From the NCBI GenBank assembly GCA_049517675.1, contig JBEKRV010000014.1:36361-100360 (forward strand): 64,000 bases of DNA. Reading direction: 5' to 3'. A program made the translations under genes and the position numbers. Positions 1 through 9,400 of this stretch are shown here, piece after piece. The stretch is from Bog-756 sp049517675. Its GTDB lineage: Bacteria; Actinomycetota; Acidimicrobiia; Acidimicrobiales; RAAP-2. How positions within the stretch are numbered: the stretch's first letter is position 1; every line of letters starts with the position of its first letter. The notes under the pieces were generated by a model. It saw only the letters and a list, made by a program, of their open reading frames with translations, made no database searches and was not told the origin of the DNA.

Positions 1-25
1 GTCGACAAGCAGCGCCGGCAGCAGG

Positions 26-1009
26 TCACGGAGTACCTCCGGCACCCAGGCGACGGGCAACCGAAGGGAGCAGTTCGAGTGCGGTCCCACACCGCACGCG
101 GGCGCGGTCGGTATCGGTGGACGGATGGTCGGTGATCCCGTCGACGGTCATCCGAGTGGCCAGTTCCGGAGCGAAGGGGTAGTCGCTGCCGAACAGGATG
201 TGGTCGGCACCCACCAGCTCCGCGAGCGAGGACAGGGCGTGGGGGTTGGCCGAGAGGGCGGTGTCGTAGTAGAGCGACCGCATGTACGCGCTGCCTCCCT
301 TCGGGGCCCGCTCGGCGAGGGAGTGGTCGACGAACCAGAGCAGGTCGAAGCGGGCGACCAGGTACGGGACGGTCCCGCCGGCATGGGACAGCACGAACCG
401 GATGTTCGGGAAGCGCTCGAGCGCGCCGGTATGCGCCAGGTTGAATGCGGCGCGGGTCGTGTCGAAGGTGAACTCCATGGCGAATGCCGGGATGCCGACA
501 CCGATTTGGTCGGAGAAGGCCGGTGCCACGGGATGGACGAATACCACCGTCGACCGCCGGTCGAGCTCGGCGAGCAACGCATCGAAACGGGGGTCCCCGA
601 GATAGGACCCGTCGTGGTGCGACGACATGAGCACGACGCCATCAGCACCGAGCACGTCGAGGGCATGAGCCACCTCCGCCACCGATCCCTCGACGTCGGG
701 CATGGGGAGGATCGCGAAGAACCCGAACCGCGTCGGGTGGGATCCCACTGCCTCGGCCGACGCCTCGTTGCACCGTCGGGCCAGTTCCCGAGCGTCGGCG
801 TCGTCACCAAAGTGGACGCCGGGGGCGGACACGGACAGGACCGCGGCGGCGATGCCGTTGCGGTCCATCACCCCGAGCGAGAGCTCGGGTGTCCAGTCCG
901 GCAGGTCGAGACCGCCCGATTCGGCGATGCCGCGACCTGACAGCGCTGCGCGGTAGAAAGGCGGGATCGTGTGGTGATGGACGTCGACGTTCCCGATCTC
1001 ACTCGGCAT
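26..1009 (-). CDS. Amidohydrolase-2 family hydrolase/decarboxylase (ACMSD-like)
   Basis: A 327-residue metal-dependent TIM-barrel amidohydrolase. The N-terminal metal-binding motif VDVHHH sits near residues 9-14 and the C-terminal motif FGSDYPF supplies the conserved aspartate. This family includes aminocarboxymuconate-semialdehyde decarboxylase and gamma-resorcylate decarboxylase, which act on aromatic acids or their ring-cleavage products. I chose the ATG at 1009 because AGGAG lies six bases upstream; an in-frame ATG at 1027 has no such site. The start overlaps the end of the MarR gene, so it is the third cistron of the monooxygenase-MarR operon. That context suggests a downstream step in aromatic catabolism. 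The substrate cannot be read from sequence; a lactonase-type hydrolase is the main alternative. Confidence 0.85.
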   Translation of the reverse strand: MPSEIGNVDVHHHTIPPFYRAALSGRGIAESGGLDLPDWTPELSLGVMDRNGIAAAVLSVSAPGVHFGDDADARELARRCNEASAEAVGSHPTRFGFFAILPMPDVEGSVAEVAHALDVLGADGVVLMSSHHDGSYLGDPRFDALLAELDRRSTVVFVHPVAPAFSDQIGVGIPAFAMEFTFDTTRAAFNLAHTGALERFPNIRFVLSHAGGTVPYLVARFDLLWFVDHSLAERAPKGGSAYMRSLYYDTALSANPHALSSLAELVGADHILFGSDYPFAPELATRMTVDGITDHPSTDTDRARVRCGTALELLPSVARRLGAGGTP

Positions 1010-1481
1010 GCGGGCTCCTGGATGCATCGGTGAAGCGGGCCTTGTTGAGGAGGCGGATCAGCTCGCGCATCTCGTCCCCGTCGAGCCCACGCCATTGGCG
1101 CCGGTGCAGCGCCTTGATCTCCGCCGTCAGGCGCTCGAACAGGCGAAGTCCCTGCTCGGTGGGTGAGACGAGCACGACCCGCCGGTCCCCCGGTGACGGC
1201 TCACGGATCACATGCCCGGCCGCCAGCAACCGGTCGACCAGACGGGTGGCGTCGGCGGACCGGGTGAGCAGGCCGTCGGCGAGGGCGCCCATGGGCAGCC
1301 CGCCGGGTGCATCGGCCAGGCACAGTACCCACAACACGGTGTACTGGGGGTGCGAGATCCCCTCGGCTCGGCAGAGCTGTTCGATCTGCTCGTCGAACTG
1401 GTTGCTCGCCAGGAACAGCGAGATGAACGCCTCCCGGCCCAACCGGTCTTGCAGGGTCTCTCGCTCCATGGAGACCATCAT
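999..1481 (-). CDS. MarR-family transcriptional regulator
   Basis: A winged-helix regulator of about 160 residues. The recognition region reads ISHPQYTVLWVL then MGALADGLLTRSADATRLVDRL, followed by the wing REPSPGDRRVVLVSPTEQG, which is the classic MarR layout. It lies between a flavin monooxygenase and an amidohydrolase in the same operon, and a large dyad covers the operon promoter at 3327-3368, so ligand-relieved autorepression is the likely mode. The start is uncertain: a TTG at 1523 would give a TTGA overlap with the monooxygenase stop, while the ATGs at 1481, 1478 and 1469 follow a GGAGGG. The MarR fold begins only after residue 5 of the chosen start. Confidence 0.85.
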   Translation of the reverse strand: MMVSMERETLQDRLGREAFISLFLASNQFDEQIEQLCRAEGISHPQYTVLWVLCLADAPGGLPMGALADGLLTRSADATRLVDRLLAAGHVIREPSPGDRRVVLVSPTEQGLRLFERLTAEIKALHRRQWRGLDGDEMRELIRLLNKARFTDASRSPHAE

Positions 1482-1519
1482 CCCTCCACCGGGACGACCC
1501 AGGTTCGGCCGAGGGTCCG

Positions 1520-3298
1520 TCAAGCCGGCACCTCACGGCAGAGAATCCGCTCGAATGCACGGCGGAGCTCCTCCCGGGGGTCGGTGGCACGTCCGAGATG
1601 GCGCCATGCCACGAACCGGTCCGGGCGGACCAGGATCGCGCCCTCCGGGTCGATACCACGCACCGTCAGCCATCGGCACCGGAGATCGAGGTAGTCACCG
1701 TCCACATGACCGATGCGCACGGCATCGACCGGGAGTGCGGTCTCCCCGCCCAGCGCCGACGCGGCCTCGATCCACGGTCCCCCGTGCTCGCCGGCGATCA
1801 CCAGGAACCGACCGGGACGGACCAGGTCGATGGTGGAACGACGCCCGCCGTCGATCGCGTCCAGCCATGCGTGGGGGAGAGGGCTCCCGGGTCGCGTGGA
1901 CGGTCGGTAGATCCGGACAGGGTCGGGTGACGGCTCGGACGGGGTGCCGTCGGGGACCACTGCGGCCGAGTCGTAGGTATAGCCGTACTCGACGTTGAGC
2001 TTGCGGAATTCCATCGTCTGGCTCGCGATCGACGTGCGGACCCGCTGCCGGAACGCCTCGTCCTCCGGCTTCCCACTCCAGAGGCGACTCACCCGTGCCC
2101 AGCCCTCGTCAGGTGTGAGGTCGGGATCGGTCAGTCCGAGCGCCTCGCCGATCACCATGTGGTTGAGCGCGCTCTCGACCGAGTTGTCGACGTTCCACTG
2201 AACCGAGGACCGGCGCTCGGGCTCGTAGGAGTCGAGGAGTCCCTCGGAAGCCACACCGTTGAGCACCGCGGCGATCTTCCAGCACAGGTTGTGGACGTCC
2301 TGTGTGGCGCTCGTGAGCCCGAGTCCGCCGGTCGGCGGGTGCCGATGGGCCGCATCGCCGAGCAGGAACGTCCGGCCGACCCGCAACTCCGACGCGACCA
2401 CCCCCATGAGCTCCCACCTCGTCATGAGGTGGATCGTGACGGGGTGGTCACCGATGCCCAGAGCCTGGCGCATGTCCGCTTCGACCGTTGCGTCGTCGAG
2501 CGCCCGGGGGTCCTCGACCGCGTAGGTCAGATGCAATACCCACTCCTCGGACCGTGGTCCCCACCTGGTCGGGCCCATGGGTACGAGAGTCGCGAGTGTG
2601 GCCATGTGGGGAACCCAGATCCACCGGATCAGCACCTCAGGATCCGGTGCCCACTTCGACAGGTCGGCGGTCATGTGGATGGAGGCCACGCTCCCGACAT
2701 CTCGGATGCCCACCATCTCGACGCCGAGTCGCGGACCCACCATCCGTCCCGCATCGCAGGCGAACAGATAGTCGGAACGGACGGTGAACTCGCTGCCGCT
2801 CTCGCGGTCGAGGACGGTCGACGTGACGCCGTCGTCGTCCTGGTCGAACGACACCAGCTCGTGGCCGAACCTCACCATCCCCGGAGCCAGCTCCTCGGCG
2901 CGTCGGCGCATGATCGGCTCGAGGCGGATCTGAGGAAGGTTCGTCGATGCCCGGGGACTCGCCGCCTCCCAGTCCAGATCGGAACCCCCGCCTCCCCATG
3001 CTTCGAGCTTCTCCATCAACGCCCCTGCGTCAGGCCAGCCGGCGAAGCCCGCATAGAACCCGGTGTGGGACATGTTCGCCCGCGGTGTCCCCTGGGCGTA
3101 GATCTCGTCGGCCACGCCGGCATCGGCGAGGATCTCCATCGTCCGCTGGTTGAGGACGTGGGCCTTCGGGAGTATGGATGTCGTCGGCAGGGCGCTCACC
3201 AGGAGCGAGTCCACCCCCAGATTCGACAGCAGCATCGATGCCGTCAGACCGGCCCCTCCACCGCCGACGATCAGGACCGGTACCTCGAGATCAGCCAT
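1520..3298 (-). CDS. FAD-dependent aromatic monooxygenase (phenol hydroxylase/TfdB type)
   Basis: A class A flavoprotein hydroxylase of about 592 residues. The Rossmann motif VLIVGGGGAGLTAS is at residues 8-21, a DG-like stretch (ACDAGRMVGPRLG) lies mid-protein, and the second FAD motif FLLGDAAHRHPPTGG is near residue 310. A C-terminal thioredoxin-like extension, typical of phenol and chlorophenol hydroxylases, follows. Such enzymes use NAD(P)H and O2 to hydroxylate aromatic rings. The ATG at 3298 is preferred because GAGGGGGAG lies six bases upstream; an ATG at 3304 abuts that site. First gene of an operon with MarR and amidohydrolase genes, transcribed from the promoter at 3329-3357. Substrate unknown. 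Confidence 0.88.
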   Translation of the reverse strand: MADLEVPVLIVGGGGAGLTASMLLSNLGVDSLLVSALPTTSILPKAHVLNQRTMEILADAGVADEIYAQGTPRANMSHTGFYAGFAGWPDAGALMEKLEAWGGGGSDLDWEAASPRASTNLPQIRLEPIMRRRAEELAPGMVRFGHELVSFDQDDDGVTSTVLDRESGSEFTVRSDYLFACDAGRMVGPRLGVEMVGIRDVGSVASIHMTADLSKWAPDPEVLIRWIWVPHMATLATLVPMGPTRWGPRSEEWVLHLTYAVEDPRALDDATVEADMRQALGIGDHPVTIHLMTRWELMGVVASELRVGRTFLLGDAAHRHPPTGGLGLTSATQDVHNLCWKIAAVLNGVASEGLLDSYEPERRSSVQWNVDNSVESALNHMVIGEALGLTDPDLTPDEGWARVSRLWSGKPEDEAFRQRVRTSIASQTMEFRKLNVEYGYTYDSAAVVPDGTPSEPSPDPVRIYRPSTRPGSPLPHAWLDAIDGGRRSTIDLVRPGRFLVIAGEHGGPWIEAASALGGETALPVDAVRIGHVDGDYLDLRCRWLTVRGIDPEGAILVRPDRFVAWRHLGRATDPREELRRAFERILCREVPA

Positions 3299-3326
3299 CT
3301 GCATCTCCCCCTCATTCTCTGGTGCA

Positions 3327-3368
3327 CCAGTATATGTTGCCAGATTAGTCAGTGCAACGTATAACTGG
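3327..3368 (-). promoter_or_regulatory. Promoter embedded in a large imperfect dyad (putative MarR operator)
   Basis: On the minus strand a -35 TTGCAC (3357-3352) and a -10 TATACT (3334-3329) are separated by exactly 17 bases and point at the monooxygenase operon. The same DNA is a long inverted repeat: CCAGTATATGTTGC at 3327-3340 is mirrored by GCAACGTATAACTGG at 3354-3368 with one indel. A regulator bound to the dyad would occlude RNA polymerase; the MarR protein of the operon is the obvious candidate. Confidence 0.65.
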
Positions 3369-3511
3369 CTCGTGACCGGACGGCCCACCGGTCGACCGGT
3401 CGCATCTGCACCTTCGCCGTGTCCGCTCAGCAGCCGGCTCTAGCATGGCCCCGTCGCCTCCACCCCTCGACCACGGGCGAGGGCCGACAGTGCCGGCGAC
3501 GGGGAGAAGCC

Positions 3512-4624
3512 ATGGTCGAGAGCGATGGACCACCGGACTCCGGGCCGGCAGAGATCGGCCCGGAGTCCGTAGCCCTGGACGACCGACCGGACACTCACAT
3601 GGTCGACCGGGTGGCGTCCTCCGACCTGACGCGGGCGCTGCAGCAACTGGACATCCCCCTAGTCGTGCACAACGAGAAGGGGACGATTCAACTCGCCAAT
3701 GAGGCGGCCGCCGATCTGGCCGGCCTTCCCCTCGACAAGTTGATCGGGATGCCGCTGAAGCAGTTCGTGTCGCCGGCCGGCCTCGTGGATGACGACGTCG
3801 CGGACCTCGTAGCGGGAAGGTTCGAAGGGTTCACCGCCACCCGATCGGTCCATCCCCGCCGCGGCGACCCCGTTCCGGTGTGCGCACTCGTCGATGCCAT
3901 CGAGGTGGACGGAGAGCGGGGCGGCGTCGCCGTGTGCATACCCCAATCCGAACTGGGCCGGCTCGGGCGACACCCCCTGCGGTTCTCGAAGGACCTGGTC
4001 CCCGTTGCGATCGGTCTCGCCGACCAGGATCTGACGGTCACCTTCGTCAGCTCGGAACTGCACGAGCTCATCGGCAGGCGACCCACGGAGTGCGTCGGTC
4101 GGAGCTTGCTGGACATGATCCATCCCCTCGACGCGGCCGAACTGCGCGAGGAGTTCGGCCGTGTTCCGGCGACGCCCTTCGCCCTCCCCCGCGTTCGTTT
4201 CGCGTCAGGTGGCGGCTCGTGGATTCAGGCCGGCGTGCTGGTGGCTCCCCTGGAGTCCGACCCGACCTACGTCCGGTTCGCCCTCGTTGGAGAGATCGGA
4301 CGAGCCTTCCCTCAGCCCGTCGACCGCGTCCAGGATCTGGAGCTGCACCTCCGCCGGATCGGCGCAGAGCTCCGGGCCGCCGGGGTACTCGATTCGATCG
4401 AGGTTGCCCCGGCCGTCGACGAGTACCGACAGATGGGTCAACTCACGTCGAGGCAGTGGGAGATCCTGAGCAGGCTGCTGCGCGGTGAACGCGTATCCAC
4501 GATCGCCGAAGCGCTCTACGTGAGTCCGAGCACCGTGAGGAACCATCTGTCGAACATCTTCGAGAAGTTCGGCGTGCACAACCAGGCAGAACTCATCGAG
4601 CATTTCCGACCCGATCGCCACTAG
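3512..4624 (+). CDS. PAS-PAS-LuxR (GerE) transcriptional regulator
   Basis: A 370-residue soluble regulator. Residues about 43-160 form a PAS fold (VVHNEKGTIQLANEAA, GMPLKQFVSP), residues about 160-255 a second PAS (IGLADQDLTVTFVSSEL, DMIHPLD), and residues about 309-365 a LuxR-type helix-turn-helix (LTSRQWEILSRLLRGERVST, LYVSPSTVRNHLSNIFEKFG). PAS-LuxR proteins sense small ligands or redox state and activate target promoters. I chose the ATG at 3512 because GGGGAG lies five bases upstream; the open frame extends to 3419 without a ribosome site. It is divergent from the monooxygenase operon across a short control region, so it may regulate that operon together with MarR, though nothing proves this. 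Confidence 0.85.
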   Translation: MVESDGPPDSGPAEIGPESVALDDRPDTHMVDRVASSDLTRALQQLDIPLVVHNEKGTIQLANEAAADLAGLPLDKLIGMPLKQFVSPAGLVDDDVADLVAGRFEGFTATRSVHPRRGDPVPVCALVDAIEVDGERGGVAVCIPQSELGRLGRHPLRFSKDLVPVAIGLADQDLTVTFVSSELHELIGRRPTECVGRSLLDMIHPLDAAELREEFGRVPATPFALPRVRFASGGGSWIQAGVLVAPLESDPTYVRFALVGEIGRAFPQPVDRVQDLELHLRRIGAELRAAGVLDSIEVAPAVDEYRQMGQLTSRQWEILSRLLRGERVSTIAEALYVSPSTVRNHLSNIFEKFGVHNQAELIEHFRPDRH

Positions 4625-4663
4625 CCGGAACGCGCAGGGCATCGAGGTCAGGATGGGGGCAGG

Positions 4664-4687
4664 GCGATGATCGGCCACGATCATCGC
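4664..4687. terminator. Perfect 10-bp stem, 4-base loop hairpin between convergent genes
   Basis: The ten bases from 4664 pair exactly with those ending at 4687 around a GCCA loop. The hairpin lies in the 157-base gap between the stop of the PAS-LuxR gene and the stop of the convergent toxin gene. No T-tract follows on either strand, so a bidirectional terminator of the T-less kind is likely but unproven. Confidence 0.5.
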
Positions 4688-4781
4688 GATCGACGTGGCC
4701 CGTCCTGGGCTCGATGGAGTCGACCGACCGGACTCGTGGTGCTGACCGACGGGCGCAGTCGGGTGGGACCGAACGGGCGTC

Positions 4782-5114
4782 CTACGACCTGCCGGAGACA
4801 CCGCAGTCCACTGCCACCGACAGGGCGGCGCACAATGTCATCAACGTGGCGGGCTGAGCCTGTCCGATGCGCCTGCGGAAGCGATCGCGGGAGAGAAGTT
4901 GGACATTGTCGAGGTTCGCGACCGACGGGTGTCGGATCCCGTCATCGCGTCCGAGCGGTACCTCCGTGGACAGACCCCGGATGGTCGAGGTGACGGGAGC
5001 CACGATCACCGAGTGGAGGAGCCGTCCCAGGGGATCGCGGGTGAGCACGATGACTGGACGGACCTTGTCCAGATCGGCGAGCCACACCTCGCCTCGACGA
5101 ACGGCGGCGGTCAC
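4782..5114 (-). CDS. MazF/PemK-family toxin
   Basis: A 110-residue PemK/MazF-type endoribonuclease toxin. The family opening RRGEVWLADLDKVRPVIVLTRD, the core VIVAPVTSTIRGLSTEVPLG and the segment SVANLDNVQLLSRDRF match the MazF barrel; the arginine after the first strand and the threonine in PVTSTI are at the places expected for RNA-cleaving members. The GTG at 5114 overlaps the TGA of the antitoxin as GTGA, which argues for this start over the upstream ATG at 5144. Toxins of this kind cut mRNA or tRNA at short motifs when the labile antitoxin is lost. The cleavage motif cannot be predicted. Confidence 0.9.
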   Translation of the reverse strand: MTAAVRRGEVWLADLDKVRPVIVLTRDPLGRLLHSVIVAPVTSTIRGLSTEVPLGRDDGIRHPSVANLDNVQLLSRDRFRRRIGQAQPATLMTLCAALSVAVDCGVSGRS

Positions 5115-5374
5115 GAGAGGTCGTCGGCGTACAGGGCATCCCAATCGGTGTCGTCGCCGATACCACCGGTGTCGCCAGATGATGCCATCGCCACCTCATC
5201 CCGCGTCGGTGGCGTGCGTCGGTACGCCTCGATATCGGCCCGGAGGCGCTCGGCGTGAATGAGGTGGTCCAACGCCACGTCGATGGCCTCCGAGGTCGAG
5301 CCGACGCCGAGCAGAGCCCGAGCGGCAGCGGCCTTGTCGCGGTCCAACGTAATGGTTGCCTTCTCTTTAGCCAT
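5111..5374 (-). CDS. Ribbon-helix-helix antitoxin of the MazEF-like pair
   Basis: An 87-residue antitoxin. The N-terminal strand ATITLDRDKAAAARALL followed by STSEAIDVALDHLIHAERL is a ribbon-helix-helix DNA-binding fold of the VapB/MazE9 kind; the acidic tail (residues about 65-87, ending DDTDWDALYADDLS) is the usual toxin-wrapping segment. It precedes the toxin with a four-base overlap. No Shine-Dalgarno site precedes the ATG. Instead a -10 like TAGTAT ends seven bases before it, so translation is probably leaderless. A dyad over that -10 suggests the usual autorepression by the antitoxin or toxin-antitoxin complex. Confidence 0.9.
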   Translation of the reverse strand: MAKEKATITLDRDKAAAARALLGVGSTSEAIDVALDHLIHAERLRADIEAYRRTPPTRDEVAMASSGDTGGIGDDTDWDALYADDLS

Positions 5375-5381
5375 ATACTTT

Positions 5382-5401
5382 ATACTACCATTTGGTGGTA
5401 T
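5382..5401 (-). promoter_or_regulatory. Toxin-antitoxin promoter -10 and operator dyad
   Basis: ATACTACCA at 5382-5390 and TGGTGGTAT at 5393-5401 form an inverted repeat with eight of nine pairs. The minus-strand -10 TAGTAT (5387-5382) lies inside it, seven bases from the antitoxin ATG. Position and symmetry fit autoregulation by a ribbon-helix-helix antitoxin. Confidence 0.6.
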
Positions 5402-5464
5402 CGATCCGGTGCCAGCCGGCGCATCCGCCCGGTTCCGATGGGACCGTCGGCCTCCGTGACGTCC

Positions 5465-6460
5465 TCAACGGGGCGGCCGGCCCACGCCGGTGGCCTGCTC
5501 GGCCTCGTCGCCCAGTGCCAGGGTCGCAGCACCCGACGTGATCGCCTCGTAGAGCACGCGGAGTTGCTCGGTGATCCGGTCCCCCTCGTTACCGAGAGGT
5601 GCCGGGTCGAGTTGGCGGAGGACGAGATCGGGGGCGACGGCCAGGCGGGGCCGCGTCCGGATGGCTGCGACGTTGGCGTCGACTCCCCACAGCGACATCG
5701 AGTCCGCCCCCTGCATCGCCGAGGTGCGGTCACGATCGACAGCCGGCCAACCGAACGGCCCGATATCCACCGGCTCCGCAGCGGCACCCCGTCCAGGACC
5801 TGGACTCGATTCAGATCCGCGCCGGCGGGCTCGAAGGCTCGCCAGCAGATCCTCCTTCGTACGTCCACGCCAGGCGAAGATCAGGAACGGGTCGGCGTCG
5901 AACGACTCCGCCAGGAGGTAGTAGACCGCGGCGACGTGCTTGCACGGATTCTCCCAGTCCGGGCACGAACAGGCCGACTCGAGTTCGTCGGCTGATGTCG
6001 GGAACAGCGAGACCGACGAGTCGGCAAACGCCTCCTCGATCTCCTCCGGCATCTCGTCGGCCAGGAGCCTTGCCGCGAAGACAGCGCTCGACGCCATGAC
6101 GGACTCCACCGCGTCCCACTCGGATCCGGTCAGCACGGCCGTCTCGATGAACACCCGGTAGGGCTTGGATCGCGACCCCTGCACCGAGGCCTTCACCTGG
6201 CCCGCAGTGACTTCCATCGCCAGCACCTGACCGGTGCGGGCATACCTCTTGCCGCGTTGCAGACGGCTCCCGATACCGAAGGTCTCGAGCACCGCGATGA
6301 AGCGCTGCGACCACCAGGTGTCGCCGATCCGCCCCCGCTGGCTGCGGGCCTGCAGGCCGCCCTCGACAGCGATCGGCGCGGAGGGGGGTGGCCACCACCC
6401 ATCGGCCGGTGCCCGGGAACGACCCATGCGGCGACGAGGGGTCGGGCGGCGCGGTGCCAT
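5465..6460 (-). CDS. SWIM zinc-finger domain protein
   Basis: A 331-residue soluble protein with a SWIM motif near residue 162: CSCPDWENPCKHVAAVYY gives the CxC-x6-CxH zinc ligands. The region before it (RFIAVLETFGIGSRLQRGKRYARTGQVL) matches proteins encoded next to SNF2 helicases in actinobacteria and other bacteria. The ATG at 6460 overlaps the helicase stop (TGATG), so the two are translationally coupled and probably act together on DNA or nucleoprotein. The N-terminus is very basic (about 11 Arg in the first 40 residues), which suits nucleic-acid binding. The function of the pair is not established. Confidence 0.85.
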   Translation of the reverse strand: MAPRRPTPRRRMGRSRAPADGWWPPPSAPIAVEGGLQARSQRGRIGDTWWSQRFIAVLETFGIGSRLQRGKRYARTGQVLAMEVTAGQVKASVQGSRSKPYRVFIETAVLTGSEWDAVESVMASSAVFAARLLADEMPEEIEEAFADSSVSLFPTSADELESACSCPDWENPCKHVAAVYYLLAESFDADPFLIFAWRGRTKEDLLASLRARRRGSESSPGPGRGAAAEPVDIGPFGWPAVDRDRTSAMQGADSMSLWGVDANVAAIRTRPRLAVAPDLVLRQLDPAPLGNEGDRITEQLRVLYEAITSGAATLALGDEAEQATGVGRPPR

Positions 6461-9400
6461 CAATCCTCCCCGACCGCGTCGGCCGAGAGCGCGACGACCT
6501 CGCGGAGCTGCTCAGTGGACAGTTCGGTGATCCACCCCTCGCCGGAACCCACGATGCGGTCGGCCAGAGCCCGCTTCGCCTCGATCATGGCATCGATCCG
6601 TTCCTCGAGGGTTCCTCCGCACACGAACTTCCGCACCTGCACATTGCGCTCCTGACCGATCCGGAAGGCCCGGTCCGTCGCCTGGTCCTCTACTGCCGGG
6701 TTCCACCATCGGTCGAAGTGCACGACGTTGGTCGCGGCCGTGAGGTTCAGGCCGGTGCCACCGGCCTTGAGCGACAGCAGGAACACCGGTGGTCCCTCCA
6801 CTCCTTGGAACCGATCGACCATCGCGTCCCGTGCCTTCTTCGACACCCCGCCGTGGAGCCAGAGAACGTCGCAATCCAACCGATGGCTCAGGTGCCGCTC
6901 CAGCATGTCCCCCATCTGGGTGAACTGGGTGAAGACGAGGGTACGGTCACCTTCGGCCACCGCTTCCTCAAGCACCTCGACGAGCCGCGACACCTTGCCC
7001 GACCGACCCGCGATCGAGGAGCCGTCGGCCAGGAACTGCGCCGGGTGGTTGCACACCTGCTTCAGCTTCAGCATGGTGGCGAGGACCAACCCCCGGCGCT
7101 CGATGCCCTCGGCCTCGTCGATCCGGGCGAGCATGTCGTCGACGACTGCCTGATAGAGCGTGGCCTGCTCGCGGGTCAGGTTGCAGAACTCCTTCATCTC
7201 GAGCTTGTCGGGCAGGTCGGCGATGATCGACCGGTCGGTCTTGAGACGGCGGAGCACGAACGGGCCGGTGATCCGCCGCAGTCGGGCTGCGGCCTCGTCG
7301 TCGCCGTCGCGCTCGATGGGGAGGGCGAACCGCTCACGGAAGGCCTTCTCGGAGCCGAGCATGCCCGGGTTGAGGAACTGCATGATGGACCAGAGTTCGG
7401 ACAGCCGGTTCTCCACCGGCGTGCCGGTCATGGCGATCCGTCTTTCGGCCGGGATGGCACGGACGCTCTGGGTCGTGCGGGCTGCGCTGTTCTTGATCTG
7501 CTGCGCCTCGTCGAGGACTACCCGCCGCCACGGAAACTTCGCCAGCAGCGGCTGGTCACGCGTGGCCAACCCGTAGGTGGACAGAACGAGGTCCGTCCCG
7601 CTGGCGTGGCGGACGAATGCCTTGCCGTCGAGTCGGTCAGAACCGTGATGGACGTAGACCGACAGCTTCGGAGCGAACCGTGCAGCCTCGCGCTGCCAGT
7701 TCCCGACCAGCGACATCGGGCACAGGACCAACGTCGGTCCCAGCGGAGGGATGGGACTCCGCCTTTTCGGTCCGGCGTTGGTCCCCCGTGCTGTCGGTGC
7801 TTCGACGCCATGGCGGCGCTCGTCGACCAACAGCGCGAGCAGCTGAGCCGTCTTTCCGAGTCCCATGTCGTCGGCGAGGCACGCCCCGAGGCCGAGCTCA
7901 CCCAGGAAGGCGAGCCAGCCCAGGCCCCGCTCCTGGTACGGACGCAACTCCCCCGCAAATCCGTCCGGAGTCGGAATCGAGCGGAGTTGCCGGTCGTCGG
8001 CCCCGGCGAGGAGGTCCCCGAGCCACCCGTCCGCCTCCACCGCGGCCACCGGCAAGCCGCCGGCGGCACCTTCCAGTCCGAGTGCCGTGCGCAGAACCTG
8101 CCCGGCCGGCATCTGTTCCGCGGTCGCGCCCTTCCTTCCGACTGCAGCGATGGCCGCAGCGAGATCCTGTTCGTGCAGTTCGACCCACTGGCCACGCACA
8201 CGGACGAGGGGCTGCTTGAGCCGCGCCAGTTGACGGAGCTCGGTGAGTCCGAGTTTGTCCTCCCCGAGCACCGCCTCCCACCGGACGTCACAGAGACCTT
8301 CCAGCCCGATGGTGCCCGTCGAACCGGCGGTTTTCGATCCCGTCGTGGCCTTGAGGCGCAGGCTGAGGCGCGCGTTCGAGGATCGCCACCAGGGTGGGGC
8401 CAGTACGCCGAACCCGGCCTCTTCCAGAATCGGGGCGCCATCGCGGAGGAAGGCGAGAATCCCGCTGGCGTCGGTCGTCTGGCCGGAAGGTGCCATGTCG
8501 GCCAGTGCCGGCCCGAGCGAGGGTACGAGCCGGGCGGCCCGACCCAGTCCACGGAGGAGTTGCTCGTCGGGGTGCTCCACATGGCGCTCCAGGGCGGTGA
8601 GCTCGGGACCATCGGCCCACACGGTGGTAGCGGACACGAGCAGGCTCGGGTCATCCGCCGCCTGCAGGGCGAACTCGATCCGCCACTCGTCGACCCGTCC
8701 AGATCGGCCCTTCGGGCGACGCCCGTTCCGCTCGACGCCGTCGCCCGCTCCTCGCAGGAGGTCCTCATCAACAGGAGGGATGATCCGGAAACACGTCCGA
8801 ACCGGCTCGGCGAGCGTGGTCGCCGTCGCCTGCCAGGCACCCAGTCGTCCGGCGAGCACGGCCAGATCGTCATCATCGGCCTGCACGGATCCGTCGGGGG
8901 AGATCAGGGCGGAAAGCCACGCGTCGACCGGGCCACCGGACTTCGGTCGGCGCCGTCGTTCGGCCGGCGGACGGTCAGGGCTGAACCGGCGGGCCAGCGC
9001 ATCCGTGAAGCCCCAGATGAGGGATCGGAGCGCATCCCCGGGCATCTCCGGTTCGACATCGTCGCGAGCGGGATCCGAGCCCCCGCCGGGCGCGCCCGCG
9101 GCCAGGAACACAACGGGGAGCGACCACGCCAGCTCTTCGATACGACCTCGGTCGGCACCGTCGATGAGCGGACGCCATCGGGCCCACCATCCGTCGGCGG
9201 TGGATTCGAGTGCCGGGATGACGCGCCCCCGGGTGGTCAATTCCAGGGCCATCTCCGCCGCCCGGGCGGCGAACCGGAGGTCGGCAGCAAGCGCGATGCC
9301 GAAATCGTCCGCGGTCGACGGTCCAGCGGTGTCGCCGGCCACCGCCATCAACGTGGAGAGGGCGTCCGAGGCGTCGGCCCACTCGACCATCAGGCCCGGA

